Positions 44,193 to 53,498 of a DNA stretch of 64,000 nt are shown here, one piece after another (position 1 is the stretch's first letter; each line of letters opens with the position of its first letter). The DNA is from Psychrilyobacter atlanticus DSM 19335 (GTDB lineage Bacteria > Fusobacteriota > Fusobacteriia > Fusobacteriales > Fusobacteriaceae): assembly GCF_000426625.1 (NCBI RefSeq), contig NZ_KE384548.1:496001-560000 (forward strand). The letters run 5' to 3'. A model generated the notes under the pieces. It was given only the letters and a program-made list of their open reading frames with translations. It had not been told where the DNA came from and did not search any database. The position numbers and the translations under genes were made by a program.

Positions 44193-44559
44193 TTAAGCAA
44201 CAAAAACAAAATAAATAAAAACACTCCATCTTTTATTTTTATTTTTTGTTACATCTGAAAATCCCATAGAAAAATTAATTTGAGATTCTTCTTTATTTCG
44301 AACTTCATCATATGTACCTCTAAACATTCTTTCTTGTTGTAAATAAAAAGAATCTAAATACCAAAATATTAAAACAAATATAAATATTATTCCTAAAATT
44401 ATTAATTCTTCATTTTGAGCTAAATCTTTTGCAAAAATAAATCCTAATGTTGCTGTAATAATAGTTATTGTCCATCCTTTTAACTTAAAAGAACAACTAG
44501 CCATTCTAAATACTACACTTTGTATAAATTCTAAATGTTTAATTTTTTTCGCTACTCAT
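44193..44559 (-). pseudogene. Frameshifted membrane-protein gene of TIR locus 2
   Basis: ATG 44559 opens MSSEK and stops quickly. If one A is dropped from a seven-A run (plus-strand T-run 44543-44549), the frame continues as LEFIQSVVFRMASCSFKLKGW, matching the paralogue at 34811, through a second helix (WYLDSFYLQQERMFRGTY) to the C-terminal hydrophobic end. Without the shift, only a 103-residue piece from ATG 44504 can be made, lacking the N-terminal helix but keeping all membrane segments. It may be phase-variable, recently broken, or a sequencing error. Confidence 0.7.
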
Positions 44560-44565
44560 TATTTA

Positions 44566-45366
44566 TCACTTCACAATTTTATATAAAGAATCTAAATGCT
44601 TTTCTGCTGTCCAGTGTATACAATAACAAGTTTGAAACCACTGATCTATATGATCTTTTGTTATTTCTTTTAAATGAGTAACATCTGTCTTATATGAGTA
44701 ACCAATACTTTCATCAACACTATTTTGAAATTCTCCTTTTTCCATACTTTTCATTATTATACGTCTAGGCTTTTGTTTTCTTATAATTTGAGTTGTATTT
44801 ATCTCTGAATAAATCCAAGGAGATCCAGTCCTTGTTTCATTAGACTTTTCAACATCAGAAGTATTTAAAGAATTAGGAGTATTTAAAAATAAAATACATT
44901 CTGTATTATCTATCATTTTATTTAAAGCGCTTGCCAACATTAAATATACATTTGATGCAGACCAATTTGAATTACTATAATGATATGTATTATTCGGTTG
45001 AAGATTATATTTATTATTTATTTCTTTTAAAAGATCTTCAGCATATCCCCAAACACAGGAATCTATAAAAACTTTAATCCCAAAATGTTCTTTTAAAAAG
45101 CCAGATAAAATTAAAGCATTATCTTTATCTTCGTGTGAATGGGATAAAAATATATGTGCGCCTACTTCTGGAAACCAATCATTTTGAAGTTCAGAAGCAT
45201 CTATTTTACCATTTGGTAATAAATATTCATCTAATCTTTGTTTTATCTCAATATTTATTTTTTCTTTGTTTTCTTCTCCAATTTTTTTATATCTTTCTTT
45301 ATTATTAAAATTATTTAATAAATCATTTCTTAAAAATTCATCATTTAATTGAAACCCTTTATACAT
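44566..45366 (-). CDS. TIR-domain protein A, locus 2
   Basis: This 266-residue homologue of the protein at 33957 starts MYKGF behind GGAGTG. It has AHIFLSHSHEDKD as the first TIR strand, then FIDSCVWGYAEDLL, and SPWIYSEINTTQIIRKQKPRR with the probable catalytic Glu. It shares the long helical N-terminus and the Asn/Tyr-rich insert with the locus 1 protein, so the pair define a distinct subfamily. First gene of locus 2; seven bases separate it from the next gene. Confidence 0.87.
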   Translation of the reverse strand: MYKGFQLNDEFLRNDLLNNFNNKERYKKIGEENKEKINIEIKQRLDEYLLPNGKIDASELQNDWFPEVGAHIFLSHSHEDKDNALILSGFLKEHFGIKVFIDSCVWGYAEDLLKEINNKYNLQPNNTYHYSNSNWSASNVYLMLASALNKMIDNTECILFLNTPNSLNTSDVEKSNETRTGSPWIYSEINTTQIIRKQKPRRIIMKSMEKGEFQNSVDESIGYSYKTDVTHLKEITKDHIDQWFQTCYCIHWTAEKHLDSLYKIVK

Positions 45367-45604
45367 ATTTTTTTCACTCCTTCAGTTACATAAATTTTTT
45401 TATATCTTTCTAAAGAAATTAATTCCAAAGTTTTATTGGTAATCTTACATACTTTAAACACTTAAACTTTCATCATATAAATCCCAAAAATACTTATGTT
45501 AAATTATTTAATAAAAGTTACTATCGCGGTTACTTTTTGTCCATTCTTCTTTCTATACTGAAATTAATATGGCTATAGAACCCTATACTACAAGAATCTA
45601 AGTT

Positions 45605-45916
45605 TTAAGAATATTTTCCCCAATTTCTTACAATAAACCAGTTAGGTTGCCATTTTACATAATCTTCTGGAGAAAAAGAATCTTTTAAAATTTCTATATT
45701 TATGATTTGAGAAGGTAAAATTGATAAATTATGTTTTCCTTCAGGACTATCTAAGTCATAAAAATGGAATCTTGATTTTTTATCTTTGTACTTTCTACTC
45801 GGTCCAAAATCAAATGGGATACAAATTCTTTCAATTCTCCCTTTTTCTTTAGAATTAAGTATTACTTTAACTTTTTTCATTGAATGGATTGCTGTTTCTA
45901 ATATTTCTAAATACAT
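45605..45916 (-). CDS. Small hypothetical partner of a TIR protein
   Basis: ATG 45916 lies six bases after AAAGGAG. The 103-residue soluble protein has a strand-rich centre (KVKVILNSKEKGRIERICIP, FHFYDLDS, LSILPSQIINIEIL) suggesting a small beta-barrel, and ends in an aromatic WQPNWFIVRNWG. It lies 47 bases after a stand-alone TIR gene on the same strand. No family recognised; it may be the sensor, inhibitor or adaptor of that TIR protein. Confidence 0.65.
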   Translation of the reverse strand: MYLEILETAIHSMKKVKVILNSKEKGRIERICIPFDFGPSRKYKDKKSRFHFYDLDSPEGKHNLSILPSQIINIEILKDSFSPEDYVKWQPNWFIVRNWGKYS

Positions 45917-45963
45917 CACACACTCCTTTTTATCAAAAGTAAATCTATAGCCAAAATTTATAT

Positions 45964-46506
45964 TTATTTAATCCAATCTAAAAAACTTGTACACCCATTA
46001 TCATTTATCAATAAATTTTGTTTCGAAGCTCCCTTATCTACATATGGATATAATTCTAGATATTCAGTCCCCTCAAAAATTGAATTTTCATCAAATAATA
46101 TTGGTAAAACTGCAACTTTACCTTTAATACCATCAAAATATCCAAGTTCCCAAGGCATCCATTTTGAATGTTGATAGTTTTCTGTTGTAGCATAAAATAA
46201 AGATTTGCAGCTTTCCATTCTTTTTTTCAATAGCAGGGCTGTTTTTTTATTTACATTTTTTCTGTTAAGTGTAAAATCTTCGATCCAATCTACATATACG
46301 GAAAATCCCATATTCTCAATTTCTTTTTTTATTACATAAATTTGTTTTGAATCCAAATAACTATGTGATAAAAAAATATCATAGATTTTTGTAGAAGCAT
46401 CATTTTCTAATCCAGCAGATTCCATTATTACAGATTCTCCGTATAATTTATTAAAATTACTATTTTCGATTGTTTTGTTTATATCTTTCAGATTAAAAAA
46501 ATTCAT
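45964..46506 (-). CDS. Stand-alone TIR-domain protein
   Basis: This 180-residue protein has a ~40-residue leader and a TIR domain: IYDIFLSHSYLDSKQ near 41-55, GFSVYVDWIED, and SKWMPWELGYFDG with Glu120 at the catalytic position, then KGKVAVLPI. It is of the TIR_2 kind and is only distantly related to the other TIR proteins here. With the downstream small protein it may form a separate two-gene unit, or act as an upstream part of locus 2. Confidence 0.88.
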   Translation of the reverse strand: MNFFNLKDINKTIENSNFNKLYGESVIMESAGLENDASTKIYDIFLSHSYLDSKQIYVIKKEIENMGFSVYVDWIEDFTLNRKNVNKKTALLLKKRMESCKSLFYATTENYQHSKWMPWELGYFDGIKGKVAVLPILFDENSIFEGTEYLELYPYVDKGASKQNLLINDNGCTSFLDWIK

Positions 46507-47386
46507 ATTTATATCTCCCTTTGAACATTTATTTTAAAACATTATGATTATGGTTTTTGCGGTAACAATCACTAATTTTTACTATTTAGTTAAGATAAAA
46601 CCTTGAACATACTTGCTTAATTATGGGTATCTTAACTCTTTTTTTAGTTTTTTACAATTAATTTAGCTTTATTTTTATAATATCGTTTTTTATTTTCAAT
46701 TTTTTTTACAAAACAACAGTTTCTATTGTCTTTTGTTTTGTTTTTACTTTTCATTTTTAGATAAAACTCCATTTATTTTCTCTTTCCAATCAGAAGAGTG
46801 TATTATTCTATCTGATTGAAGGTTACCAAAAAGTACTTGAGTTTTAGTTAATTGAGATAAACTTTCCCATATTTTCTCCTTTTGTCAAAATTATAAAATG
46901 ATTATATGACATTTAATAAAACATATAGCCTCCTCATTAAACACCACTCCACTATATTTAGTTGGCTACAAAAAAATACTACCATATGTAGTGTAAACTG
47001 TCTAATTCATTTTACGAGATAGAGGGTATATAAAATTTATATATTTAGGTTTAAGATTGATAAATAAGGACTAGAAAAAGATAAAAAAACAGGAAAAATT
47101 TCTTACTTGACATTGGATTTTTTGTTTTATGAAAAATTTTAAAAAAAACTTACATTATTTCTTCTTTTATTATTATCATGATATTTGGTGTAAAATTAAC
47201 TAGCTTCCTTTATTTCTTTAGTCATGTCTAAAAATTCTCTGGGTTTTGGTACAAGTAAGCTGTTTCAAAATGTGAGATACGGTGGAATTTTAGTTCCTAA
47301 CGCCTTCATTTTTTATTACCTCTAAACTTTACTATTTATATAATGCAGTAAACTTAAGTATTTAAGATCACCCTTTTATTATTCTA
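46507..47386. other. Gene-debris region between TIR island and MFS gene
   Basis: No intact gene. On the minus strand, 46756-46885 reads a 45-residue fragment (IWESLSQLTKTQVLFGNLQS, stop after KNEK) without a start. At 47200-47320 two frames read ALGTKIPPYLTF and LLVPKPREFLDMTKEIKEAS, parts of one former gene split by a stop. I do not recognise these families. Confidence 0.45.
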
Positions 47387-48601
47387 CTATTTTTTAGAGA
47401 AATATCCTCCTAAAGTTACTAGAATACCTCCTACAAAAAATGTCCAAATTACTGATATATTTTCTACAAGATATCCTCCTATTAGTAAACCTAACAATAA
47501 AAACACCTTAAAAAGTGGAAGCATAACTGCCATTATTTTGCTTCGGTACCTTTCCTCTTTCTCTCTTTGTAACTTACACATTAAAGAAATATCATACATA
47601 CTCACAAGAATTCCAATTATAATCAAAACCACTCCATAAAACATTATATATCCAACATCTCCAACTTTAGGAAGAGGTATAGTTAAAAACATTATTACTA
47701 TTCCTATCAAAGAACATATAGTTATTATTTTACTTTCTATATTCAATCTCTCTTTATATTTCATTATAACCATAGCTCCAAATATTATTCCTAAAGAAAA
47801 AAATCCTTGTATTATCCCATAACTTTTAGATGAAACCTCTAAAACCTTCATCAAAAGTACAGGTAAGGCTACTTGTAGAGACGCTCCCATTGCAAAATTT
47901 AGTACCATTGCTGTTTTTATTATTACTAGGTATTCTGGATTTTTAACAATATAATTAAAAACCTGTTTATAAGAAACCTTATTATTCTCTTTTCTCATAT
48001 TTTTATTTCTAACTTCTAATATCATCTCTAAGACAGCCGAAGTTAGAAAACTAATCCCGTTTATCAACATAAAAATCTCTATCTCCATAAAGGAATAAAC
48101 TACTCCACCCAACACAGGACCCATTATCATCGAGGTAGAGTTTATTATCCTACCTATAGAGTTTATATTTACAAGATTTCTCTCCTCTACTAACTCTGGT
48201 TTTAGTGCCTCTGTTGCTACAAAGAATATCACCATAAATACAGAGCTAATTAATGTTGTTACATATATTAGATGCAATCCCAATATTCCCTTCATTTTTA
48301 ATAAATAAAGAGATAAAAATATTATGCCATTCATTACATCCATTACTATTATTATTTTTTTCTTGGAAAATTTATCACATAGTATTCCTGCAATAGGAGA
48401 AAATATTATTAATGGAATACTCCCCATTACTAGATTTATAGCATAACTTCCACTTGAATCATAGGTTTTAAGTATATACAAACTCATCGCAAACACATAG
48501 ATAGATGACCCAAATGCGGATATTCCCGTCCCTAAAGAATATACAAATATATTTCTTTTCCCTTTACTTCTTTGCTCCCACTTCATTATTAAATCTTTCA
48601 C
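47387..48601 (-). CDS. MFS multidrug-type transporter
   Basis: This 404-residue protein starts with GTG 48601, nine bases after AAGGAGG. Twelve hydrophobic helices and the MFS motif AGILCDKFSKKKIII between helices 2 and 3 are visible. It resembles the macrolide/drug-efflux DHA3 branch. It lies directly downstream of a MerR-type regulator-methyltransferase gene but behind that gene's terminator, so it needs its own promoter; TTGAAG-17-TATATA occurs in the gap (48648-48620). Confidence 0.88.
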   Translation of the reverse strand: MKDLIMKWEQRSKGKRNIFVYSLGTGISAFGSSIYVFAMSLYILKTYDSSGSYAINLVMGSIPLIIFSPIAGILCDKFSKKKIIIVMDVMNGIIFLSLYLLKMKGILGLHLIYVTTLISSVFMVIFFVATEALKPELVEERNLVNINSIGRIINSTSMIMGPVLGGVVYSFMEIEIFMLINGISFLTSAVLEMILEVRNKNMRKENNKVSYKQVFNYIVKNPEYLVIIKTAMVLNFAMGASLQVALPVLLMKVLEVSSKSYGIIQGFFSLGIIFGAMVIMKYKERLNIESKIITICSLIGIVIMFLTIPLPKVGDVGYIMFYGVVLIIIGILVSMYDISLMCKLQREKEERYRSKIMAVMLPLFKVFLLLGLLIGGYLVENISVIWTFFVGGILVTLGGYFSKK

Positions 48602-48696
48602 CTATATCGTCCTCCTTATTTTCTTGCTATAAGTATATAGGATAGACCTCACTCCACTTCAATAACCTTTTACAACTATAATATTTAAGTTTTCAA

Positions 48697-48725
48697 AAAA
48701 AAGGTGGAGCTAACTCCACCTTTTT
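48697..48725 (-). terminator. Terminator overlapping the stop of the MerR-methyltransferase gene
   Basis: AAAAAGGTGGAG and CTCCACCTTTTT form a 12-bp stem with a 4-nt loop, and the stop codon lies in the loop. A T-run follows on the minus strand. Confidence 0.85.
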
Positions 48726-49903
48726 CCATACACTACATAACCAGCTATTTTACTCCCTTTATTAATAAAATTTTCATGCTTACTATCGACAACTCTAGGT
48801 TCAAAATAATTTTCTTCTAATTTATAATCTAAACTTAAAAGTTCACTTCTACTAGCCTCTATATTTAAATTTTTTACTATTTCTTGTGAAAGACCAGTTC
48901 CTTCCCCTGCTTTATCTGTTACCATATAAGCGCCCAAGAGCTCTGCATCCTTTTTTATAAGATTGTTAATTTTCTTCAAAAGGTCATTATTTCCTCCAAT
49001 CCTGTATCCACTACTTCCCCATGCATCTACCACTACATCCACAGTTTCTTCTGCTAGAGGTATCTCTGTAAAGTCGCTACAAATATAAATTATATTCTTT
49101 TTTTCTTTTTTATCCATTATATTTTTCAAAAATCTCAATCTATCTATTTTATGATCTATTGCTATATAAACATCTTCGCTCTTTAGCTTATCAACTATTT
49201 CTCTAAAGAAAAATCCAAATCCACTTCCTAAATCTAATATTATTTTATTTTTCTTATCTATTTTTTTATATTTCTTCACTAGGCAATCCAACTGTTGATA
49301 TAGACTTTTCTTAAACTCTTCATTTGTCTCCTTTAAATACTCCCCCATCACTTCTTCAGTCATTTCTTCACTACTTGATTGTTTATTTATTACTAGTATC
49401 CCCCTACTTATCTTATATCCTTTCCCACAACTGCACCTTAACTCTCCATCTATTATCTGATTTTCTTCTACTCTCCCACTTAATATTTCTAAGTTTTTAC
49501 CACAATTTATACATTTTATCATTCCTAAATAAAGTATATTTATACCAGATTCTTTCCCCAATCTGATATCTTTCTTTTTTTCTAATTCTTCCTCTAGTTC
49601 TTTAGATATTTCTCTTAACCCTTCTATTTTTTCTTTTATTTCATCTAACTTTTTTATAAAGGGTTCCCTGTCACAACAAGATGTGAGTTTCCCCAAGGTT
49701 CTATGAAGGGCTATTACACTTATTTCCTTCAAGGTAAATTCTAGTTTTTTTAATTTCAATATTTCCTTAAGAGTTTCTTCATCCCTTTCACAAAATATAT
49801 ATTGCCCCCCCTTTTTTTCAGGATTCAATAGTTCTAGTTTCATATAAAATCTTATTGTATCCTTTCCTACTCCATATTTATCAGAAAACGCCCCTATCCT
49901 CAT
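48710..49903 (-). CDS. MerR-type regulator fused to zinc ribbon and SAM methyltransferase
   Basis: This 397-residue protein combines three parts. A MerR winged helix (MRIGAFSDKYGVGKDTIRFYMKLELLNPEK) is followed by its dimer helix and a TSCCDRE cysteine motif. A zinc ribbon comes next (CINCGK ... CSCGKGY, about 134-165). Last is a class I methyltransferase with IILDLGSGFGFF near residue 223. Zinc ribbon plus methyltransferase is the RlmA/Trm112-like combination. A MerR sensor joined to a methylating enzyme next to an efflux gene suggests self-sensing antibiotic resistance, which is inferred. Confidence 0.88.
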   Translation of the reverse strand: MRIGAFSDKYGVGKDTIRFYMKLELLNPEKKGGQYIFCERDEETLKEILKLKKLEFTLKEISVIALHRTLGKLTSCCDREPFIKKLDEIKEKIEGLREISKELEEELEKKKDIRLGKESGINILYLGMIKCINCGKNLEILSGRVEENQIIDGELRCSCGKGYKISRGILVINKQSSSEEMTEEVMGEYLKETNEEFKKSLYQQLDCLVKKYKKIDKKNKIILDLGSGFGFFFREIVDKLKSEDVYIAIDHKIDRLRFLKNIMDKKEKKNIIYICSDFTEIPLAEETVDVVVDAWGSSGYRIGGNNDLLKKINNLIKKDAELLGAYMVTDKAGEGTGLSQEIVKNLNIEASRSELLSLDYKLEENYFEPRVVDSKHENFINKGSKIAGYVVYGKRWS

Positions 49904-50257
49904 ATTCTCCTCCTATTCCTCTATCTTCTACATATTATACTTTTAAATCTACTTTTACGCTATCTCTTGATAGAAAAGCAACGTGATATCACCTTATAAT
50001 TATAAATGTTTTTTTTATTCTTCATTGAATCAATTCTAAAATTTTGAATTTAGAAATGACTGAAAGCAATCGTCCAACTTCAGTGCAAATATTCAACTCT
50101 GTTCCATTAATTAATAAAAAAAGAGCTAAAGTTTATCCTTAGCCCTCTTACTATATCAAAACTGCAATATTTGCAGTTGTGGATTTGTTGGTGGAAGTGA
50201 CGCTTATCAAACCCGTATCCAACTTCAGTAATAACTTTTACAACTTCACCTTCTAAT
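49904..50257. other. Non-coding gap with terminator and repeats
   Basis: AGAGCTAAAG / CCTTAGCCCT (50120-50149) forms a terminator-like stem. ACTGCAA-tat-TTGCAGT (50161-50177) is a perfect palindrome. TCCAACTTCAGT occurs twice (50073-50084 and 50218-50229). A short frame ending FVGGSDAYQTRIQLQ has no start. It marks the edge between the methyltransferase/MFS pair and the next gene cluster. Confidence 0.45.
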
Positions 50258-51262
50258 TTATATACTCCTCAACTTATTAACATATGCTTGAACTTCCTCT
50301 TTACTAAATTGAGGATCGCCTAATTGACCAGTCAAAAACTCTTTTATGTGGTTTATTAATTCGCTCTTATTTAAAGCATAAATATATTCTTTTTCCTTAT
50401 TTTTATCTTTATCCTTAAGGAGCGTCCTACAATCGGTTAAAGAAGTCCTCTTTCCATTTCCCTCAGAAATATAATTTAATTCGCTAGGCACTAATATTGC
50501 AACTTTATACGATTTAATTTCGTCGTCTATATCTAAGATTTTATAAAGCCCTTTTACAGCAGTGCCAACTTGAGTTAATGGAGTCGATTTTCTGATTTCA
50601 TAGTGGGTATCAACATAGCCACTTTTCTTTTTCTTTTCATATTCTCGAACGGTCACTATAGAAGAATGTCGAGTACTATATATTTCACTCTTTAAAAGAT
50701 TTGGTAGAAATGTCTTAAACCTATCTGTATAAAAGCACTCTTTATGTCCAATTCCGATATAAGAATTGCCAGAGTAAAATTTTGTCTCAATTGCTAAAAG
50801 TCCATATATAGAAATAATAAGGTGGTCTATTTGCTTAAATTTATCTTTTATTTGTTCATGATTTTCTGAGTCATGCTTTCTAAAAATAACATTATGAAGA
50901 ACTTGTGGATAGCTACTACCCCTATATGTATTTACGCATGAATCTACAATACTTTTAACAAATGCTTCTCCGTCATTACTTGTAATTTCTTCGACTTTTT
51001 GTGTATATTCACGGTGTTTACTTATTAGTTGATCTTTTTTTGTTTTATGTTGCGATTCTAATTTAGAGATTTCATTACTATGATTTTCTTTAAGAGAAGT
51101 AACCTTGGTATCATAATCATTTTCAAGAGTGCCAATTTTTTCGTTAAAATTACTTTTTTGGGATTTATTATCTATGTATAGTTTATAAGCAATTAATAAC
51201 AGTAAAATAATTAAAAAATATAAAAAATAAATACTCTTCAACCAAATAACAACCCTCTCCAT
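50258..51262 (-). CDS. Membrane-anchored NERD-domain nuclease-like protein
   Basis: This 334-residue protein has an N-terminal membrane helix (residues 9-26), a coiled coil (about 35-95), and a NERD domain with the expected acidic/basic set: QIDHLIIS (Asp146) and LLAIETKFYSG (Glu159, Lys161). A C-terminal region of about 100 residues follows (SYKVAILVPSELNYIS). NERD domains are restriction-endonuclease-like. It is encoded downstream of an unknown gene and a protein kinase on the same strand, a combination typical of defence cassettes. Confidence 0.85.
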   Translation of the reverse strand: MERVVIWLKSIYFLYFLIILLLLIAYKLYIDNKSQKSNFNEKIGTLENDYDTKVTSLKENHSNEISKLESQHKTKKDQLISKHREYTQKVEEITSNDGEAFVKSIVDSCVNTYRGSSYPQVLHNVIFRKHDSENHEQIKDKFKQIDHLIISIYGLLAIETKFYSGNSYIGIGHKECFYTDRFKTFLPNLLKSEIYSTRHSSIVTVREYEKKKKSGYVDTHYEIRKSTPLTQVGTAVKGLYKILDIDDEIKSYKVAILVPSELNYISEGNGKRTSLTDCRTLLKDKDKNKEKEYIYALNKSELINHIKEFLTGQLGDPQFSKEEVQAYVNKLRSI

Positions 51263-51345
51263 TACAAGCCCCCCTTAGATTAAAAAATAATAAATAAATT
51301 TTTACCATTCTGCTCAAATAGGTCTTAATTACTTTTTTTCATTTT

Positions 51346-51771
51346 TTACTCCTCTTCTACAATCTTAAAATAATCCCATGTAGTTCTTTTAGTATCGTCT
51401 ATTTCATAATCACCACGAAGGACATATTCGCCTTCACCTTGGTACTCAATTTTTATTTTATTTATTAACCCTGTAGAAATATAATGGTATTCCCCTAAAA
51501 TTAATTTTAATTGTTTAAAAGGAATTGAAATTGCAAGTCTGAGGGCGCTAGACCACTCTATATTTCCATTTTCTAATAACTTTCCCATTGAAATAGTCAG
51601 CTTAACCTCTTTATCTTCAAAATATGGAAATATAGAATACATATCAAGTTCTTGATTAACTAATAATTTTAATTTATCTTCCCCTTTTTTTATTTTTAAT
51701 AAAGTAATTCCTTGAAGACCACCTTCACGTTCATCTGAACGAACCATCAATGTTATATTATTAAATTTCAT
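51346..51771 (-). CDS. Hypothetical protein between kinase and NERD genes
   Basis: This 141-residue soluble, strand-rich protein (ITLMVRSDEREGGLQGITLL, KLTISMGKLL, KIKIEYQGEGEYVLRGDYEI) has no known motif. It lies 84 bases before the NERD gene and 142 after the kinase gene, so the three probably work together. It could be the kinase substrate or sensor. Confidence 0.6.
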   Translation of the reverse strand: MKFNNITLMVRSDEREGGLQGITLLKIKKGEDKLKLLVNQELDMYSIFPYFEDKEVKLTISMGKLLENGNIEWSSALRLAISIPFKQLKLILGEYHYISTGLINKIKIEYQGEGEYVLRGDYEIDDTKRTTWDYFKIVEEE

Positions 51772-51913
51772 TTAGACCTCCAAAGATTAATAGATTAAAT
51801 TGCTATCCTTCACCCAAACAACGTCTGAAACCAAAATAACTGCTCCCACGTGATTTTTCCCCCTTTATTTATTACCTCTAATTTAAACATTATTCGAGTA
51901 GGTTTTACTCTTT

Positions 51914-53395
51914 TTACTTTAATTGACCTATTAACCAATCAGTTCCAGTTTTTAATTCATCGAAATTTTGATATCTTTTATCGATTTCACTAACACCTTT
52001 ATTTAAAAATTTCAATATTTTTTTATCTTTGATTTTTTTAAAACTCAATTTTCTAGCAGCAATCATACTAATTAATTTACTTAACGCATATGTTTCATGT
52101 CTAATTTCATAACTGTCAAATCCTTTTAAATCTAAATCGTTTGTATCATTTAGTGAACCCCTTAGTTCACTATCTTTATCAGTTAGGAAACTTTCGGGAA
52201 TTTTAACTAACCCAAAGTCACTAACTTTTATTAAAATAGTATTATGATATTTATTTAACAAAATGTTTCTAGGACTTATATCTCTATGAAGAATATTCTT
52301 ATGCGAAAGGTAATCAAATACTTTTAACAATTGAACTATTATTTCAAGCCTAATACATAAATTTGAGCTTTCTTGACTTTTTAAAAAATCTTCTAAAGTA
52401 ATATCACAAAGCTCCATTTTATATTCATATTTTTTATCATCAAAAGAATAAACCTTTACTATGTTGGGGTGATTTAAAGACTTCATTGTCTTAAATTCTC
52501 TAGCGAATCTTTCGAGTTCTTTCTCGGTTAATTTTTGAATTGCTCGCTTTAATACAAATTCTTCATCATATTGCGAATCTTTATATTTAAAAACCTTCGC
52601 ATAAGATCCTTGGCCTATAGGTTGTAAATGAATTGAATGGTCATTGTTTGACCTCATTGTATCTTCAGAAATAAAAATAGATTTAGTTTCTATTGTTTTT
52701 ATTCTTTTAAAATCCTCTGGAACATTGGTTCCTCCTGAAGCCTGAAGAAAAGTTTGAAGTGTAGATATTATGTTTTTATAAGCTTCAATTAACTCTACAG
52801 AATAGCTCTCTACATTATCGAAGACAATATTTAAATCCTCAAAACATAATAACGCCTCCTTAGAGTCGCCTGCATGAAAATATCTATAATGTAATTGCCC
52901 ATTCATATAATTAAAAATTTTATTTATTTTAAAGTGAAACGAGCTCAGAATCTCTGAAAACTCTTGAGGAAAGCTATTGTATAAACTAATATAACTAGTT
53001 GAGTAACTTTCTTCTTTTTTCAACTTAAGTATAATCCTTTGCAAATAACTTGTTTCTCCTCCAGTTAAAAGTTGGCCTTCTTCTCTTGAAGGTTGACTAG
53101 CTTCTTCACATTCTTTTTTTAATTTCTCGAATGACTCAAATATAGCCTTTCTCCTGTCTGCATATCCACTAATATTCTTAATATATCCCCAAAAGCTATC
53201 TAGAGAATGATTAGTTTTTATATATGATGGTAACTCTTTAAACTTAATAAAATTATTCCTCAATTTGATATAGTCTTCAGAGCTATAATCACCATTGGTT
53301 GCTTTCGCTATGAGTAAGTTTTTAAAATATTCTACCCTTTCAATATTTGAGACTAATTCATCATATATTCCAGGTATCTCCTTTGCAATTTTCAT
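51914..53395 (-). CDS. Serine/threonine protein kinase with novel N-terminal region
   Basis: This 493-residue protein has about 255 helical residues of unknown type followed by a complete eukaryotic-like kinase domain: Gly-rich loop GQGSYAKV (261-268), Lys283 in VLKRA, catalytic HRDISPRN (370-377), and SDFGLVK (Asp393). A regulatory-looking acidic activation segment follows. No membrane segment is present. Bacterial kinases of this sort in defence islands act in phage sensing; here a NERD nuclease would be the downstream arm. That pathway is inferred. Confidence 0.9.
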   Translation of the reverse strand: MKIAKEIPGIYDELVSNIERVEYFKNLLIAKATNGDYSSEDYIKLRNNFIKFKELPSYIKTNHSLDSFWGYIKNISGYADRRKAIFESFEKLKKECEEASQPSREEGQLLTGGETSYLQRIILKLKKEESYSTSYISLYNSFPQEFSEILSSFHFKINKIFNYMNGQLHYRYFHAGDSKEALLCFEDLNIVFDNVESYSVELIEAYKNIISTLQTFLQASGGTNVPEDFKRIKTIETKSIFISEDTMRSNNDHSIHLQPIGQGSYAKVFKYKDSQYDEEFVLKRAIQKLTEKELERFAREFKTMKSLNHPNIVKVYSFDDKKYEYKMELCDITLEDFLKSQESSNLCIRLEIIVQLLKVFDYLSHKNILHRDISPRNILLNKYHNTILIKVSDFGLVKIPESFLTDKDSELRGSLNDTNDLDLKGFDSYEIRHETYALSKLISMIAARKLSFKKIKDKKILKFLNKGVSEIDKRYQNFDELKTGTDWLIGQLK

Positions 53396-53498
53396 CTATT
53401 CTCCTTTTATTCAGTCTAAAATTAGATTTTCTTTCATCAAATAAACTCCACAGTTTACTGTTAAATCACCTTTATAAAGCACTGATAGCCTTCTTACT

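Noticed and set aside
33957-45366. Calling the TIR loci canonical Thoeris
   Set aside because: No SIR2-SLOG or membrane-macro ThsA is encoded; the SLOG protein has a TIR domain instead, and extra TIR and membrane proteins are present.
50073-50229. Duplicated TCCAACTTCAGT as attachment site of the conjugative element
   Set aside because: The copies are only 145 bases apart and enclose no gene, so they cannot flank an element.
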